Shown here piece by piece: positions 34,199 through 43,898 of a stretch of 64,000 nt of DNA (position 1 is the stretch's first letter; each line of letters begins with the position of its first letter). The translations under genes were made by a program, and so were the position numbers. The stretch comes from Agromyces lapidis (lineage in GTDB: Bacteria > Actinomycetota > Actinomycetes > Actinomycetales > Microbacteriaceae): positions 434,001-498,000 of the forward strand of contig NZ_WBIQ01000001.1 in assembly GCF_009749405.1 (NCBI RefSeq), in the 5' to 3' direction. Below the pieces are notes generated by a model. That model searched no databases. It saw only the letters and a program-made list of their open reading frames with translations, and was not told the origin of the DNA.

Positions 34199-34271
34199 TG
34201 CCCCCGGAGGGATTCGAACCCCCGACCTACGGTACCGGAAACCGGCGCTCTATCCCCTGAGCTACGGAGGC
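34199..34271 (-). tRNA. tRNA-Arg (anticodon CCG)
   Basis: 73 bases fold as a cloverleaf: acceptor GCCTCCG paired with CGGGGGC (one G-U), D-arm GCTC/GAGC, anticodon loop TTCCGGT with CCG at 34-36, variable AGGTC, T-loop TTCGAAT and discriminator A. The 3' CCA is not encoded. The first pair of the anticodon stem (27-43) is C-U, a mismatch. It reads CGG, a frequent Arg codon at this GC content. Confidence 0.95.
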
Positions 34272-34358
34272 GCACAGTTGAAAACCTTAGCATCCCCGGA
34301 CGTGCCCGAGTGCCGAGGACGAGCCGCATCGGGGCCCGGCCGAGCGGGTGCGGTGGGG

Positions 34359-35555
34359 CTAGGGCATGGCGAGCCGGGCGACCCGGCCGAGCAGCTCCTC
34401 GCGCACCTTCGCCGTGAGGAACGCGTGCGCGCCCTGCAGCACCGCGTCGCCGACGATGTGCGTCGCGACGACCTCGGGGTACCAGCGGCTCAGCCGTCGG
34501 ATGTCGCGTTCGACGGCCTCGGCGAGCCGGGAGCCGCCGACCGCCGCGGTCGGGCCCGCGAGCACGAGCAGCCCCGGGTCGAGGGTCGCGAGCAGCGGCA
34601 GCGAGATGTGGGCGATGCGCAGTCCGATCTCGTCGATGATCTCGTCGCGGGCCTCGCTCGCGGTGATCGACTCGAGCACGCCCGCGAAGTCGGCGCCGCC
34701 GATCCCTCGGGCCTCGGCGATCCGCCGGACGGCGGCCGCGCCGACGAGGTCGGTGCTCGTGCGGGCGTGCTCATCGAGCGCGTGCGCCTCGACCGAGAGC
34801 GGGAGGAAGCCGATCTCGCCAGCGCCGCCGAAGGTGCCGCGGTGCAGGTCTCCGGCGACGTCGAAGGAGGTGCCGACGCCGTTGCCGAGCCAGAGCAGGG
34901 CGAACACGTCGCGCCCGGCGCCTGCACCGCTCTCGCGCTCGGCGAGTGCCGCGAGGTTCACGTCGTTCTCGATGAAGACGGTGATGCCGAGCGCCCGCTC
35001 GAGCACCTCGCGCAGCCCCGTGGTCGGCCAACCGGGCAGGGTCTCGCTGAACAGCGCGCCTTCGCCGCCCGGGTCGACGTACCCGGCGGTGCCGATGCAG
35101 ACCGTGTGGACCATCGCCGGGTCGGTTCCGGCTGCGGCACTCGCCTCCCGGATCGCGGCCGACACCTCGTCGACGGCGGAACGCGCTGCGGCGTCGCGGG
35201 GCAGGGCGATGGTCACGGCAGGACGATCCCCGCCCGCGGCGTCGACGATGCGCGCCCGCATCCGGAACGCGTCGATCGCGATCGCGACGCCGAGGGGGCG
35301 GTCGGTCCGCGCCGAGTAGAGCACGGCATTGCGTCCGGGGCTGCCCGCGAGCTGCCCGCTCTCCTCGACGACGCCCGCGGCGATGAGCCGGCTCATCATC
35401 ATCGAGGCGGTCGGCTTCGAGACGCCGACGAGTTCGCAGATGCGGTTGCGGGTGAGCGGCCCGTGGTCGAGGAGGGCCGAGAGCCCGACCCGGTCGTTGA
35501 CCGCGCCGAGCCAGGACGGCGTCCCCTGCGAGTGCCGCGTCGTCGGAGCGTTCAT
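34359..35555 (-). CDS. ROK-family transcriptional regulator
   Basis: 398 residues. Winged helix-turn-helix at about 20-85 (NRICELVGVSKPTASMMMSRLIAAGVV), then a ROK sugar-kinase-like domain with IENDVNLAALAERE, GNGVGTSFDVAGDLHRGTFGGAGEIGFLPL and LDPGLLVLAGPTAAVGG. The usual zinc-binding Cys cluster of ROK proteins is not visible after GEIGF. Probably represses a sugar-use gene set not in this window. The start shares one base with the stop of the lipoprotein gene (TGATG), so the two are coupled. Confidence 0.87.
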   Translation of the reverse strand: MNAPTTRHSQGTPSWLGAVNDRVGLSALLDHGPLTRNRICELVGVSKPTASMMMSRLIAAGVVEESGQLAGSPGRNAVLYSARTDRPLGVAIAIDAFRMRARIVDAAGGDRPAVTIALPRDAAARSAVDEVSAAIREASAAAGTDPAMVHTVCIGTAGYVDPGGEGALFSETLPGWPTTGLREVLERALGITVFIENDVNLAALAERESGAGAGRDVFALLWLGNGVGTSFDVAGDLHRGTFGGAGEIGFLPLSVEAHALDEHARTSTDLVGAAAVRRIAEARGIGGADFAGVLESITASEARDEIIDEIGLRIAHISLPLLATLDPGLLVLAGPTAAVGGSRLAEAVERDIRRLSRWYPEVVATHIVGDAVLQGAHAFLTAKVREELLGRVARLAMP

Positions 35556-36160
35556 CAGCCGGCCAGGTTCTCGAGGATCGACGAGACGAGCACCTGCGCG
35601 TCGCCGGGTTCGACGAAGTCGACCGAGTCCACGACGATCCAGTACGGGCCGGAGAAGACCTGCGCCTCGCCGTGCTCGCCCGCGACGGTGAAGTACCCCT
35701 CGACCTCGGGCGGCGTGCCGTAGGTCGGGACGGGCTTCGATGCGAGCGCGGCATCGTTCTTGCGCTGCTCGAGCGCACCCTCGGGCGGCGTCGCGACGCC
35801 GAACTCGATGAGTGCGCCGCTCGTCTGGTTGAGGAGGCCGCACGCGGTGCCCGCCTCCTCGTCGATGCCGAGGGCGCCGTCGGCGGCCGGTTCGTAACCG
35901 GGGGCGGCGCCGAAGTTCGGATTGAAGGCGTAGACGTCGTCGGCGGAGAGCAGCTCGTCGCAGGCGATCTCGAACGGCACGGGCGGTTCGGCCGGGGCTT
36001 CGCTCGCGCCGGGTTCGCCCGCAGGATCGGTCGCCGAGGCCGACGGCTCGTCGGTCGGGGAAGCGGGTGCGGCGCACCCGGCGAGGACGAGGGCGGATGC
36101 CGCGACGGCGAGCGCGAGGCCGGTCGATCGCAGTCGAGGCAGACGGTGGAGGCGCGGCAT
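35555..36160 (-). CDS. Secreted lipoprotein, function unknown
   Basis: 201 residues. Lipoprotein signal with lipobox VLAGC (Cys about residue 29), a Pro/Ser/Glu-rich linker to about residue 65, then one globular domain with two Cys (EIACDELL and TACGLLNQT) likely to form a disulfide, as in DUF3558-like actinobacterial lipoproteins. The ATG at 36160 is chosen because TAAGGT ends seven bases upstream. Its coupling to the ROK regulator gene is unexplained. Confidence 0.7.
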   Translation of the reverse strand: MPRLHRLPRLRSTGLALAVAASALVLAGCAAPASPTDEPSASATDPAGEPGASEAPAEPPVPFEIACDELLSADDVYAFNPNFGAAPGYEPAADGALGIDEEAGTACGLLNQTSGALIEFGVATPPEGALEQRKNDAALASKPVPTYGTPPEVEGYFTVAGEHGEAQVFSGPYWIVVDSVDFVEPGDAQVLVSSILENLAG

Positions 36161-36167
36161 GTGACGA

Positions 36168-36194
36168 ACCTTACCAATCGCCACCCGGTAGGAT
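36168..36194. promoter_or_regulatory. Divergent leaderless promoters of the lipoprotein gene and argS
   Basis: Minus strand: TAAGGT (36173-36168), seven bases before the lipoprotein ATG. Plus strand: TAGGAT (36189-36194), six bases before the argS GTG at 36201. The whole gap is only 40 bases. Confidence 0.5.
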
Positions 36195-36200
36195 TTGCGG

Positions 36201-37874
36201 GTGACTCCCACCGACCTCTCACTCGCCCTGTACGACCTCGTCCTCGCCCTCGCCGAGCGACGTCGGGCCGCGGGCGCGGAGGTCGAACTGGTGCTGGCGC
36301 CGGGTGATGTGGCGCTCGAGCGTCCGAAGCTGCGCGAGCACGGCGACTGGGCCTCGAACATCGCCATGCGCATCGCGAAGCCGTTCGGCCAGAACCCGCG
36401 CGAGCTCGCCGGCGAGCTGGCCGAGGCGATCGCCGCGGTCGACGGCGTCGCGAGCGCCGAGGTCGCAGGGCCCGGCTTCATCAACATCCGCCTCGAGGCG
36501 GCCGCGGCCGGTGCGCTCGCGAAGACGATCGTCGAGGCGGGTGCCGAGTACGGTCGCAGCGACTCGCTGGCGGGCAGCGTGATCAATCTCGAGTTCGTCT
36601 CGGCGAACCCGACCGGTCCGCTGCACATCGGGCACACCCGCTGGGCCGCGCTCGGCGACTCGATCAGCCGCGTGCTGCGTGCTGCGGGCGCCGACGTCGC
36701 CAACGAGTACTACATCAACGACGCCGGCAACCAGATGGAGATCTTCGGCGCCTCCGTGCTCGCCGCGGCGAAGGGCGAGCCGACCCCCGAGGGCGGCTAC
36801 CCCGGCAGCTACATCGCCGATCTCGCGGCCCGCGTGCTCGAACGCGAGCCGAAGCTCGCCGAGCTCGACCGAGACGTCGCGCTGCACACGGCCACCGAGA
36901 TCGCCTACGAGCTGCAGCTCGCCGAGATCCGCGCCTCGCTCGAGCGCTTCAACGTGCACTTCGACGTGTGGACGAGCGAGCGCCGCCTGCACGCCCGCGG
37001 CGACGACGGCCTCAACGACATCGACACGGCGCTCGCCCGGCTGCGCGCGCAGGGCCACGTCTACGACGCCGACGACGCCGTGTGGGTGAAGACGACCGAC
37101 TTCGGCGACGACAAAGACCGGGTGTTCGTGCGCGGCAACGGCGTGCCGACCTACTTCGCCGCCGACGCCGCCCTGTACCTCGACAAGGGCGATCGCGGCT
37201 TCAAGCACAAGATCTACCTGCTCGGCGCCGATCACCACGGGTACGTCCACCGCCTCAAGGCGCTCGCCGGCGCGGCCGGCGACGATCCCGAGCGCGACAT
37301 CGAGGTGCTCATCGGTCAGCTCGTGAGCGTGAACGGCGCGAAGCTCTCGAAGCGCGCCGGCAACATCATCGAGCTCGACGACCTGCAGGCCTGGCTCGGC
37401 ACCGACGCGCTCCGCTACACGCTCGGCCGCTACCCGGCCGACTCGCCGCTCACGATCGACCCCGAGATCCTGCAGCGCCGCACCAACGACAACCCGGTCT
37501 TCTACGTGCAGTACGCGCACGCCCGCACCTCCGCGGTCGCGCGCAATGCCGCGGCATCCGGGGTCGACCGCTCGTCGTTCGCCCCTGAACTGCTCACCCA
37601 CGAGACCGAGTCGGCGCTCCTCGGCGCGCTGCAGGAGTTCCCGCGCATCGTGGCGCAGTCGGCCGAGCTGCGCGAGCCGCACCGCGTCGCGCGCTACGTC
37701 GAAGAGCTCGCGGGCCTCTACCATCGCTGGTACGACAATTGCCGCGTGCTGCCGCTCGGCGACGAGCCGGTCGGCGAGCTCCAGCGCACGCGACTCTGGC
37801 TGAACGACGCCACGGGCCAGGTCATCCGCAACGGACTGGGGCTCATCGGCGTCTCGGCGCCCGAGCGCATGTAG
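36201..37874 (+). CDS. argS: Arginyl-tRNA synthetase
   Basis: 557 residues, class I synthetase. NPTGPLHIGHTRWA holds the HIGH motif (about residue 142), GAKLSKRAGN is the KMSKS equivalent, and the C-terminus is the helical anticodon-binding domain. An N-terminal Add-1 domain lies at about 1-90. It charges tRNA-Arg; one such tRNA gene is 2 kb away. The GTG at 36201 is chosen from the TAGGAT-N6 promoter; a TTG two codons upstream would fall before the likely transcription start. Confidence 0.95.
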   Translation: MTPTDLSLALYDLVLALAERRRAAGAEVELVLAPGDVALERPKLREHGDWASNIAMRIAKPFGQNPRELAGELAEAIAAVDGVASAEVAGPGFINIRLEAAAAGALAKTIVEAGAEYGRSDSLAGSVINLEFVSANPTGPLHIGHTRWAALGDSISRVLRAAGADVANEYYINDAGNQMEIFGASVLAAAKGEPTPEGGYPGSYIADLAARVLEREPKLAELDRDVALHTATEIAYELQLAEIRASLERFNVHFDVWTSERRLHARGDDGLNDIDTALARLRAQGHVYDADDAVWVKTTDFGDDKDRVFVRGNGVPTYFAADAALYLDKGDRGFKHKIYLLGADHHGYVHRLKALAGAAGDDPERDIEVLIGQLVSVNGAKLSKRAGNIIELDDLQAWLGTDALRYTLGRYPADSPLTIDPEILQRRTNDNPVFYVQYAHARTSAVARNAAASGVDRSSFAPELLTHETESALLGALQEFPRIVAQSAELREPHRVARYVEELAGLYHRWYDNCRVLPLGDEPVGELQRTRLWLNDATGQVIRNGLGLIGVSAPERM

Positions 37875-37904
37875 TCCGCCCGAAACGATCCCGAGGGAGC
37901 AGCG

Positions 37905-38708
37905 ATGTCCGACGAGCACGCGACGGTCGAGTTGGATGTCACGGGGCCCGAGCCGGAGCCCCGGCGTCGACTCGGTCGGGGCGCCCGCATCGGGCTCATC
38001 GTCGCGGGCTCCGTGGTCGGTATCGCGGCGCTCCTCGTGGTCGCCGACGTGGTCGCCCGCGGCATCGCCGAGCAGCGCGTCGCCGACGAGGTGCGTGCGA
38101 GCCTGCCCGCCGGGGTCGAGGGCGACGTCGACGTGACGATCGGCGGCCTCTCGGTGATCGCCCAATACCTCTCGGGCACCATGGAGCAGGTCTCGCTGAG
38201 CGCGCCCGAGCTCGTCGTCGACGGAGCGCCGCTCGACGTCGAGGTCGAGCTCCGCGGGGTCCCGGTCGATCTCGGCAGCCCGGTCGACCGGCTCGACGCG
38301 ACGGTCTCGGCCGAACAGGACGCGGTGAACCAGCTCGTCCAGGTGCCGAACTCGACCGGCTCGATCACGCTCGGCGACGCGACCGTCGGCTACGAGGGCG
38401 AGCTCGAACTCTTCGGGCAGTCGATCGCCTACCAGGTGACCGCGACCCCCACGGCGGCGGGCACCGAGGTGCTGCTCCAGCCGGTCGGGGTCGAGATCGG
38501 CGCGGGCGGCGGCTCGCTCGATCTCTCGGGCATCGTCGAACGCGTCCTCGGCAGCGACCCGATCGCGGTCTGCGTCGCCGAGCACCTGCCCGAGGGCATC
38601 GAGGTGACCGACATCGCTGCGGCGCCCGGCGTCGTGCGGGTCGAGCTCGAGGGCTCTGAGATCACGCTCGACGAGGCGCATCTGCGGCAGACCGGCAGCT
38701 GCGACTGA
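37905..38708 (+). CDS. LmeA-like phospholipid-binding protein (DUF2993)
   Basis: 267 residues. Acidic cytosolic N-terminus, one membrane helix at about 29-50, then a DUF2993 beta-rich domain on the outside, as in mycobacterial LmeA, which helps elongate lipomannan. The local order argS-DUF2993-lysA differs from Mycobacterium, where argS is next to lysA, so this is an insertion in a conserved block or a Microbacteriaceae arrangement. GAGGGAGC precedes the ATG. The lipid ligand is unknown. Confidence 0.75.
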   Translation: MSDEHATVELDVTGPEPEPRRRLGRGARIGLIVAGSVVGIAALLVVADVVARGIAEQRVADEVRASLPAGVEGDVDVTIGGLSVIAQYLSGTMEQVSLSAPELVVDGAPLDVEVELRGVPVDLGSPVDRLDATVSAEQDAVNQLVQVPNSTGSITLGDATVGYEGELELFGQSIAYQVTATPTAAGTEVLLQPVGVEIGAGGGSLDLSGIVERVLGSDPIAVCVAEHLPEGIEVTDIAAAPGVVRVELEGSEITLDEAHLRQTGSCD

Positions 38709-38740
38709 CGCGTCGATTCGGCCTCGCCGTGCGGCCTCGG

Positions 38741-38852
38741 TAGACTCGCCGTACGCCGACCCACAAGGTCGGCACGCATCAGGCTTCAGGAACCGATCCG
38801 GGTTCGCTCGCCGCGAGCGACCGTCGATTCGTCCCCTCCGTGAGGTTTCTCC
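38741..38852 (+). promoter_or_regulatory. Promoter and leader of the lysA-hom-thrC-thrB operon
   Basis: TAGACT at 38741-38746 is a likely -10, giving a leader of about 100 bases before the GTG. It contains a hairpin GCCGACC-cacaa-GGTCGGC (38755-38773) and a second small one, CGCTCG-ccg-CGAGCG. No leader peptide rich in Lys or Thr and no lysine riboswitch core was recognised. Confidence 0.4.
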
Positions 38853-40265
38853 GTGGCATCCGTCTCCATCGCCGTCCCCTCGGGCCCCGCCGTGCCCGAC
38901 GACGTCAACGGGCTCGTGCCGCAGGTCTGGCCCGAGTCGGCGCATCGCGACGAAGCGGGCCGGCTCGTGCTCGCCGGACTCGACGCGGCGTCGCTCGCCG
39001 CGCGCTTCGGCACTCCGCTGTACGTCGTCGACGAGGCCGAGGCGCGCGGGCGAGCCCGCCGCACCCGCGAGGCGTTCGACGCCGCAGCGCGCGCCGCGGG
39101 CACCGATGTGACGGTCTATTACGCGGGCAAGGCGTTCCTCTCCGGTGCCGTCGTGCGCTGGGTCCTCGACGAGGGGCTCGCGGTCGACGTCTGCACCGGC
39201 GGTGAACTCGCGGTCGCGCTCGGGGCGGGGGCGGACCCCGGCCGGCTCGGCTTCCACGGCAACAACAAGTCGATCGCCGAGATCGACGCCGCGGTCGCCG
39301 CGGGCGTGGGCGCGATCGTCATCGACAGCGAGGTCGAGATCGAGCGGGTCGCGGCCGCGGCCGCCCGTGCCGGGCGACGCCAGCGTGTGCGCCTCCGGGT
39401 GAACAGCGGCGTGCACGCCTCGACGCACGAGTTCCTCGCGACCGCCCACGAAGACCAGAAGTTCGGGGTCCCGCTCGAGCGCGCGGCCGAGCTGGGCGCC
39501 CGCATCCGCAGCCACGAGGCCCTCGACTTCCTCGGCCTGCACTGCCACATCGGCTCGCAGATCTTCGACGCCGACGGCTTCGCCGAATCGGCGTCGCGAC
39601 TGCTCGAGGCCCACGCCGAGCTCTCGGAGGCCGGCCCCGTGCCCGAGCTCAACCTCGGCGGCGGCTTCGGCATCGCCTACACCGCGGCCGATTCGCCGCA
39701 GCCGATCGAGGAGATCGCCCGGGGCATCCTCGACGCCGTCGTCGCCGGCTGTCGCGAACGCGGCCTGCTGCTGCCCAGGCTCGCGTTCGAGCCCGGGCGC
39801 TCGATCATCGGTCCGGCGGGCGTCACGATCTACACGGTCGGCACGATCAAGTCGGTGCCGATCGACGGCGGCGAGCGCCGTTACGTGAGCGTCGACGGCG
39901 GCATGAGCGACAACGCCCGCACCGCGCTCTACGGCGCCGAGTACTCGGCCCGTCTCGCCTCGCGCGTCTCAGCGGCGCCGCCCGCGCTCTCGCGCGTCGT
40001 CGGCAAGCACTGCGAGTCGGGCGACATCGTCGTCGACGCCGAGTACCTGCCTGCCGACACCGCCCCGGGCGACCTGCTCGCCGTGCCCGCCACCGGGGCC
40101 TACTGCTGGTCGCTCGCCTCGAACTACAACCACGTGCCCCGCCCGCCCGTCGTCGCGGTGCGCGGGGGCGAGGCCCGCCTCATCGTGCGGGGCGAGACGA
40201 TCGACGACCTGCTCGGCCGCGACCTCGGGCTCGAGCCATCCGCTATCGAAGGGACCCCCGCATGA
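38853..40265 (+). CDS. lysA: Diaminopimelate decarboxylase
   Basis: 470 residues, PLP alanine-racemase-like fold. The PLP Lys is in VYYAGKAFL, HCHIGSQIFD and ELNLGGGFGIAYT are the family motifs, and GKHCESGDIVVDAEYLP supplies the partner-subunit Cys. It makes lysine from meso-diaminopimelate, the last step of the pathway. The GTG has GTGAGG upstream. Stop and next start overlap (ATGA). Placing lysA at the head of the threonine genes groups two branches of the aspartate family. Confidence 0.95.
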   Translation: MASVSIAVPSGPAVPDDVNGLVPQVWPESAHRDEAGRLVLAGLDAASLAARFGTPLYVVDEAEARGRARRTREAFDAAARAAGTDVTVYYAGKAFLSGAVVRWVLDEGLAVDVCTGGELAVALGAGADPGRLGFHGNNKSIAEIDAAVAAGVGAIVIDSEVEIERVAAAAARAGRRQRVRLRVNSGVHASTHEFLATAHEDQKFGVPLERAAELGARIRSHEALDFLGLHCHIGSQIFDADGFAESASRLLEAHAELSEAGPVPELNLGGGFGIAYTAADSPQPIEEIARGILDAVVAGCRERGLLLPRLAFEPGRSIIGPAGVTIYTVGTIKSVPIDGGERRYVSVDGGMSDNARTALYGAEYSARLASRVSAAPPALSRVVGKHCESGDIVVDAEYLPADTAPGDLLAVPATGAYCWSLASNYNHVPRPPVVAVRGGEARLIVRGETIDDLLGRDLGLEPSAIEGTPA

Positions 40266-41572
40266 TCGAGTACCGCTCCATCCGAGTCGGACTGCTCGGA
40301 GCCGGATCGGTGGGATCGCAGGTGGCGAGGCTCCTCCTCGAGCACGCCGACGAGCTCGAGCAGCGTGTCGGCGCCCGACTCGAACTCGTGGGCATCGCCG
40401 TGCGCGACACGAGCGCGAAGCGCGACGTCGAGCTTCCCGCCGAGCTCCTCACGACCGACGCCGAGTCGCTCATCCTCGGCTCCGACATCGTGATCGAGCT
40501 CGTCGGCGGCATCGAACCAGCCCGGAGCCTCGTGCTGCAGGCGATCGGCTCGGGCGCCGACGTCGTGACGGGCAACAAGGCGCTCCTCGCCTCGCACGGA
40601 CCCGAGCTGTTCGCCGCGGCCGAGCAGGTCGGCGCGCAGCTCTCGTACGAGGCCGCGGTCGCCGGGGCCATCCCGATCATCCGTCCGCTCCGCGAGAGCC
40701 TCGCCGGCGACCGGGTCGACCGCATCCTCGGCATCGTCAACGGCACCACGAACTTCATCCTCGACCGCATGGACACGACCGGGGCATCCCTGGAAGACGC
40801 ACTCGCGACCGCGACCGAGCTCGGGTACGCCGAGGCCGACCCGACCGCCGACATCGGCGGCTACGACGCAGCGCAGAAGGCCGCGATCCTCGCGAGCCTC
40901 GCCTTCCACACGAGCGTGCCCGTCGAGGCCGTGCACCGCGAGGGGATCACCGAGGTCTCCGCCGACCAGGTCGAATCGGCCCGCCGCGCCGGCTACGTCG
41001 TGAAGCTCCTCGCGATCTGCGAGCGTCTCACCGACCCCGAGACGGGCGACGAGGGTGTCTCTGCGCGCGTCTACCCGGCGCTCGTGCCGCGGAGCCACCC
41101 GCTCGCCGCCGTGCACGGCGCGAACAACGCCGTCTTCGTCGAGGCATCCGCCGCAGGCCCGCTCATGTTCTACGGCGCCGGCGCCGGGGGAGTGCAGACC
41201 GCCTCCGCCGTGCTCGGCGACCTCGTCGCCATCGCCCGCCGCCGCGTCTCCGGCGGCCCCGGCACCGCCGAATCCACGCAGGCCGAAGTGCCCGTGCTCG
41301 AGATCGGCCGCATCACCACGCGCTACGCGATCACGCTCGAGGTCACCGATGAACCCGGCGTGCTCGAGCAGATCGCCCGCATCTTCGCCCTGCACGGCGT
41401 CTCGGTCGAGCAACTCCAGCAGAGCGTCAGCGAAGGGAGCCAGCGGGCTACGCTGGTCATCGGGACGCATGAGGCGAAGGAGTCCGCGCTCGCCGAGACC
41501 GTCGCCGCCCTCGCCCAGAGCCCCGTCGTCGCATCCGTCGCGTCCGTCCTCCGAGTCGAAGGAGCACTGTGA
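40262..41572 (+). CDS. hom: Homoserine dehydrogenase
   Basis: 436 residues. NAD(P)-binding [17 protein letters not shown], catalytic domain with [14 protein letters not shown] and [25 protein letters not shown], and a C-terminal ACT domain ([31 protein letters not shown]) that should carry feedback control, by threonine in relatives. It makes homoserine, which feeds both threonine (thrB, thrC here) and methionine (metX, metY at 13-16 kb). Four-base overlaps on both sides. Confidence 0.95.
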   Translation: MIEYRSIRVGLLGAGSVGSQVARLLLEHADELEQRVGARLELVGIAVRDTSAKRDVELPAELLTTDAESLILGSDIVIELVGGIEPARSLVLQAIGSGADVVTGNKALLASHGPELFAAAEQVGAQLSYEAAVAGAIPIIRPLRESLAGDRVDRILGIVNGTTNFILDRMDTTGASLEDALATATELGYAEADPTADIGGYDAAQKAAILASLAFHTSVPVEAVHREGITEVSADQVESARRAGYVVKLLAICERLTDPETGDEGVSARVYPALVPRSHPLAAVHGANNAVFVEASAAGPLMFYGAGAGGVQTASAVLGDLVAIARRRVSGGPGTAESTQAEVPVLEIGRITTRYAITLEVTDEPGVLEQIARIFALHGVSVEQLQQSVSEGSQRATLVIGTHEAKESALAETVAALAQSPVVASVASVLRVEGAL

Positions 41573-42669
41573 ACTCCCAGCCCACCCCCAAGGCCAACTC
41601 CCGCCAGTGGCGCGGAGTCATCCGCGAGTACGCGGACCGCCTCGACGTCACCGACGCCACCCCGGTCGTCACCCTCGGCGAGGGCGGCACGCCGCTGCTG
41701 CCCGCCCCGGCGCTCTCGGCCCGCACCGGCGCCGACGTCTGGGTGAAGTTCGAGGGCATGAACCCGACCGGCTCCTTCAAGGACCGCGGCATGACGATGG
41801 CGGTCACGAAGGCCGTCGAGCACGGGGCGAAGGTCGTCATCTGCGCCTCGACCGGCAACACCTCGGCCTCGGCGGCCGCCTACGCCACGCACGCCGGCAT
41901 CAAGGCCGCCGTGCTCGTGCCCGAGGGCAAGATCGCGATGGGCAAGCTCAGCCAGGCCATCGCGCACAACGCCGAACTGCTGCAGGTGCAGGGCAACTTC
42001 GACGACTGCCTCGACATCGCCCGCGACCTCGCGGCGAACTACCCGGTGCACCTCGTGAACTCGGTCAACAACGACCGAATCGAGGGGCAGAAGACCGCCG
42101 CGTTCGAGGTCGTCGAGGTGCTCGGCGACGCCCCCGACTTCCACTTCATCCCCGTCGGCAACGCCGGCAACTACACCGCGTACACGCGCGGCTACCGCGA
42201 GGACATCGCGGCGGGCAACGCCACGCGACTGCCCCGGATGTTCGGTTTCCAGGCCGCGGGCTCCGCACCGATCGTGCGCGGCGAGCCGGTGAAGGACCCC
42301 GACACCATCGCGAGCGCCATCCGAATCGGCAACCCCGCATCGTGGGATCTCGCCCTGCAGGCGCGCGACGAGTCCGACGGCTACTTCGGCGCCATCGACG
42401 ACGACAAGATCCTCGAGGCGCAGCGCATCCTCTCTGCCGAGGTCGGCATCTTCGTCGAGCCCGCCTCGGCGATCTCGGTCGCGGGCCTGCTCGAGCGAGC
42501 CGAGGCCGGTGTCGTGCCGAAGGGCGCCCGCGTCGTGCTCACCGTCACCGGCCACGGCCTGAAGGACCCGCAGTGGGCCCTGCGCACCGCCGACGGTTCC
42601 GACGTGCAGCCGACCATCGTGCCGGTCGACACCGCGCAGATCGCGTCGGTGCTCGGACTCTCCTCGTGA
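41569..42669 (+). CDS. thrC: Threonine synthase
   Basis: 366 residues, PLP fold type II. The PLP Lys is in [29 protein letters not shown] is the phosphate loop, and [15 protein letters not shown] is conserved. The length matches the short bacterial form used by actinobacteria. GTG start overlaps the hom stop by four bases; its own stop overlaps thrB in the same way. Confidence 0.95.
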   Translation: MNSQPTPKANSRQWRGVIREYADRLDVTDATPVVTLGEGGTPLLPAPALSARTGADVWVKFEGMNPTGSFKDRGMTMAVTKAVEHGAKVVICASTGNTSASAAAYATHAGIKAAVLVPEGKIAMGKLSQAIAHNAELLQVQGNFDDCLDIARDLAANYPVHLVNSVNNDRIEGQKTAAFEVVEVLGDAPDFHFIPVGNAGNYTAYTRGYREDIAAGNATRLPRMFGFQAAGSAPIVRGEPVKDPDTIASAIRIGNPASWDLALQARDESDGYFGAIDDDKILEAQRILSAEVGIFVEPASAISVAGLLERAEAGVVPKGARVVLTVTGHGLKDPQWALRTADGSDVQPTIVPVDTAQIASVLGLSS

Positions 42670-43619
42670 CCGGCACCCTCGTCGCTCCGGTCGACACCGC
42701 GCTCGCGGGTCGCGCCGTGCAGGTGAAGGTGCCGGCCACCTCCGCGAACCTCGGCCCCGGCTTCGACACGCTCGGGCTCGCGCTCGCGCGCTACGACGAG
42801 CTCGAGATCCGGGCGACCGCGACGGCGGGCGTCGTCGTCGAGGTGCACGGCGTCGGCGAGGGCGAGGTGCCGCTGGATGCCTCGCACCTCGTCGTGCGCT
42901 CGATCGCGCACACCTTCGAACGTGCCGGGGTCGCGCTGCCGGGCCTGGAGCTCGTCGCGCACAACACGATCCCGCACGGCCGCGGGCTCGGCTCCTCGGG
43001 TGCGGCGATCGTCGCCGGCGTGGTCGCCGCGAAGGGGCTGCTCGAGGGCGTCGTCGACTTCACCGCCGACGAGCTGCTCGAGCTCGCGACCGAGCTCGAG
43101 GGGCACCCCGACAACGTCGCGCCGGCGCTGTTCGGCGGGCTCACGATCGCGTGGGTGACCCCCGAGGGGCCCCGCCACAAGAAGCTCATCGTGCACCGCG
43201 GCGTCTCGCCGCTCGTGCTCGTGCCCGAGCACGAGATGTCGACGGCGCTCGCGCGGTCGCTGCAGCCCGAGTCGGTGCCGCACGAAGACGCGGTCTTCAA
43301 CGTCTCGCGTTCGGCGCTGCTCGTCGCGGCGCTCATCCAGAGCCCCGAGCTGCTCTTCCAGGCCACCGAGGACAAGCTGCACCAGCACTACCGTGCCGCG
43401 GCCATGCCCGAGACCGATCGGCTCATCCAGGCGCTCCGCGAGGCGGGGCATCCCGCCGTCGTCTCGGGTGCGGGGCCGTCGATCCTGGTGCTCGCGAGCG
43501 ACCCGAGCGAGCGCGCCGCCGCGACCGCACTCGTCGAGCGCGTCGCCGATACGGTCTGGCAGGCGCTGCCGCTCGCCGTCGACTTCAAGGGCGCGACAGT
43601 CGTCAACGCGGAGCGTTGA
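42666..43619 (+). CDS. thrB: Homoserine kinase
   Basis: 317 residues, GHMP kinase. [19 protein letters not shown] at the N-terminus, the ATP loop [16 protein letters not shown], and [13 protein letters not shown] at the C-terminus. It phosphorylates homoserine for thrC. The 3' end of the coding sequence, including the stop codon, forms one arm and the loop of an 18-base-pair hairpin, so the C-terminal residues are partly dictated by the terminator. Confidence 0.95.
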   Translation: MTGTLVAPVDTALAGRAVQVKVPATSANLGPGFDTLGLALARYDELEIRATATAGVVVEVHGVGEGEVPLDASHLVVRSIAHTFERAGVALPGLELVAHNTIPHGRGLGSSGAAIVAGVVAAKGLLEGVVDFTADELLELATELEGHPDNVAPALFGGLTIAWVTPEGPRHKKLIVHRGVSPLVLVPEHEMSTALARSLQPESVPHEDAVFNVSRSALLVAALIQSPELLFQATEDKLHQHYRAAAMPETDRLIQALREAGHPAVVSGAGPSILVLASDPSERAAATALVERVADTVWQALPLAVDFKGATVVNAER

Positions 43620-43630
43620 CGACTGTCGCG
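43592..43630 (+). terminator. 18-bp hairpin spanning the thrB stop codon
   Basis: Perfect inverted repeat: arms 43592-43609 and 43613-43630, three-base loop GGA. The stop TGA (43617-43619) lies in the 3' arm, so a ribosome finishing thrB would unfold it. No T-run follows. It ends the lys/thr operon or protects its 3' end. Confidence 0.65.
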
Positions 43631-43755
43631 CAAGGCGGCAGCCCCAGCGCCCGCGGCGCCCAGCGCCGCGACGCGTCTCCGGCAGACCTCCCGAGGTGAC
43701 GCCGCCCGGTGCGGGAGACCGTGTCGCGATAGGCGGCAGGCCCAGCGCCCGCGGC
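43624..43755 (+). repeat. 34-base direct repeat pair downstream of thrB
   Basis: Copies at 43624-43657 and 43722-43755 match at 31 of 34 positions; both begin TGTCGCG and end CCCAGCGCCCGCGGC. The first copy starts within the 3' arm of the thrB hairpin. The 477 bases between thrB and rho otherwise hold only the rho promoter and leader; no gene was seen in the repeat region. Confidence 0.7.
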
Positions 43756-43898
43756 AGACCGCATGCGCTCCCGCGCATGCGACGACACCATCGGTCGGAG
43801 GCCCCGAGCGGCCGCTCCGTCGATGACGGTGCACCCGGTCGGGGAATCTCCTTCTCCACAGGGCGCGTCGCGTGGCGGATCGGTGCGGTGCGGAGTGT

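Noticed and set aside
38755..38852. Lysine riboswitch before lysA
   Set aside because: Leader is about 100 bases and lacks the five-helix core and conserved loops of the L-box.
36219..39614. 1131-codon open frame antisense to argS, the DUF2993 gene and lysA
   Set aside because: Same shadow effect; no ribosome site or recognisable domain.
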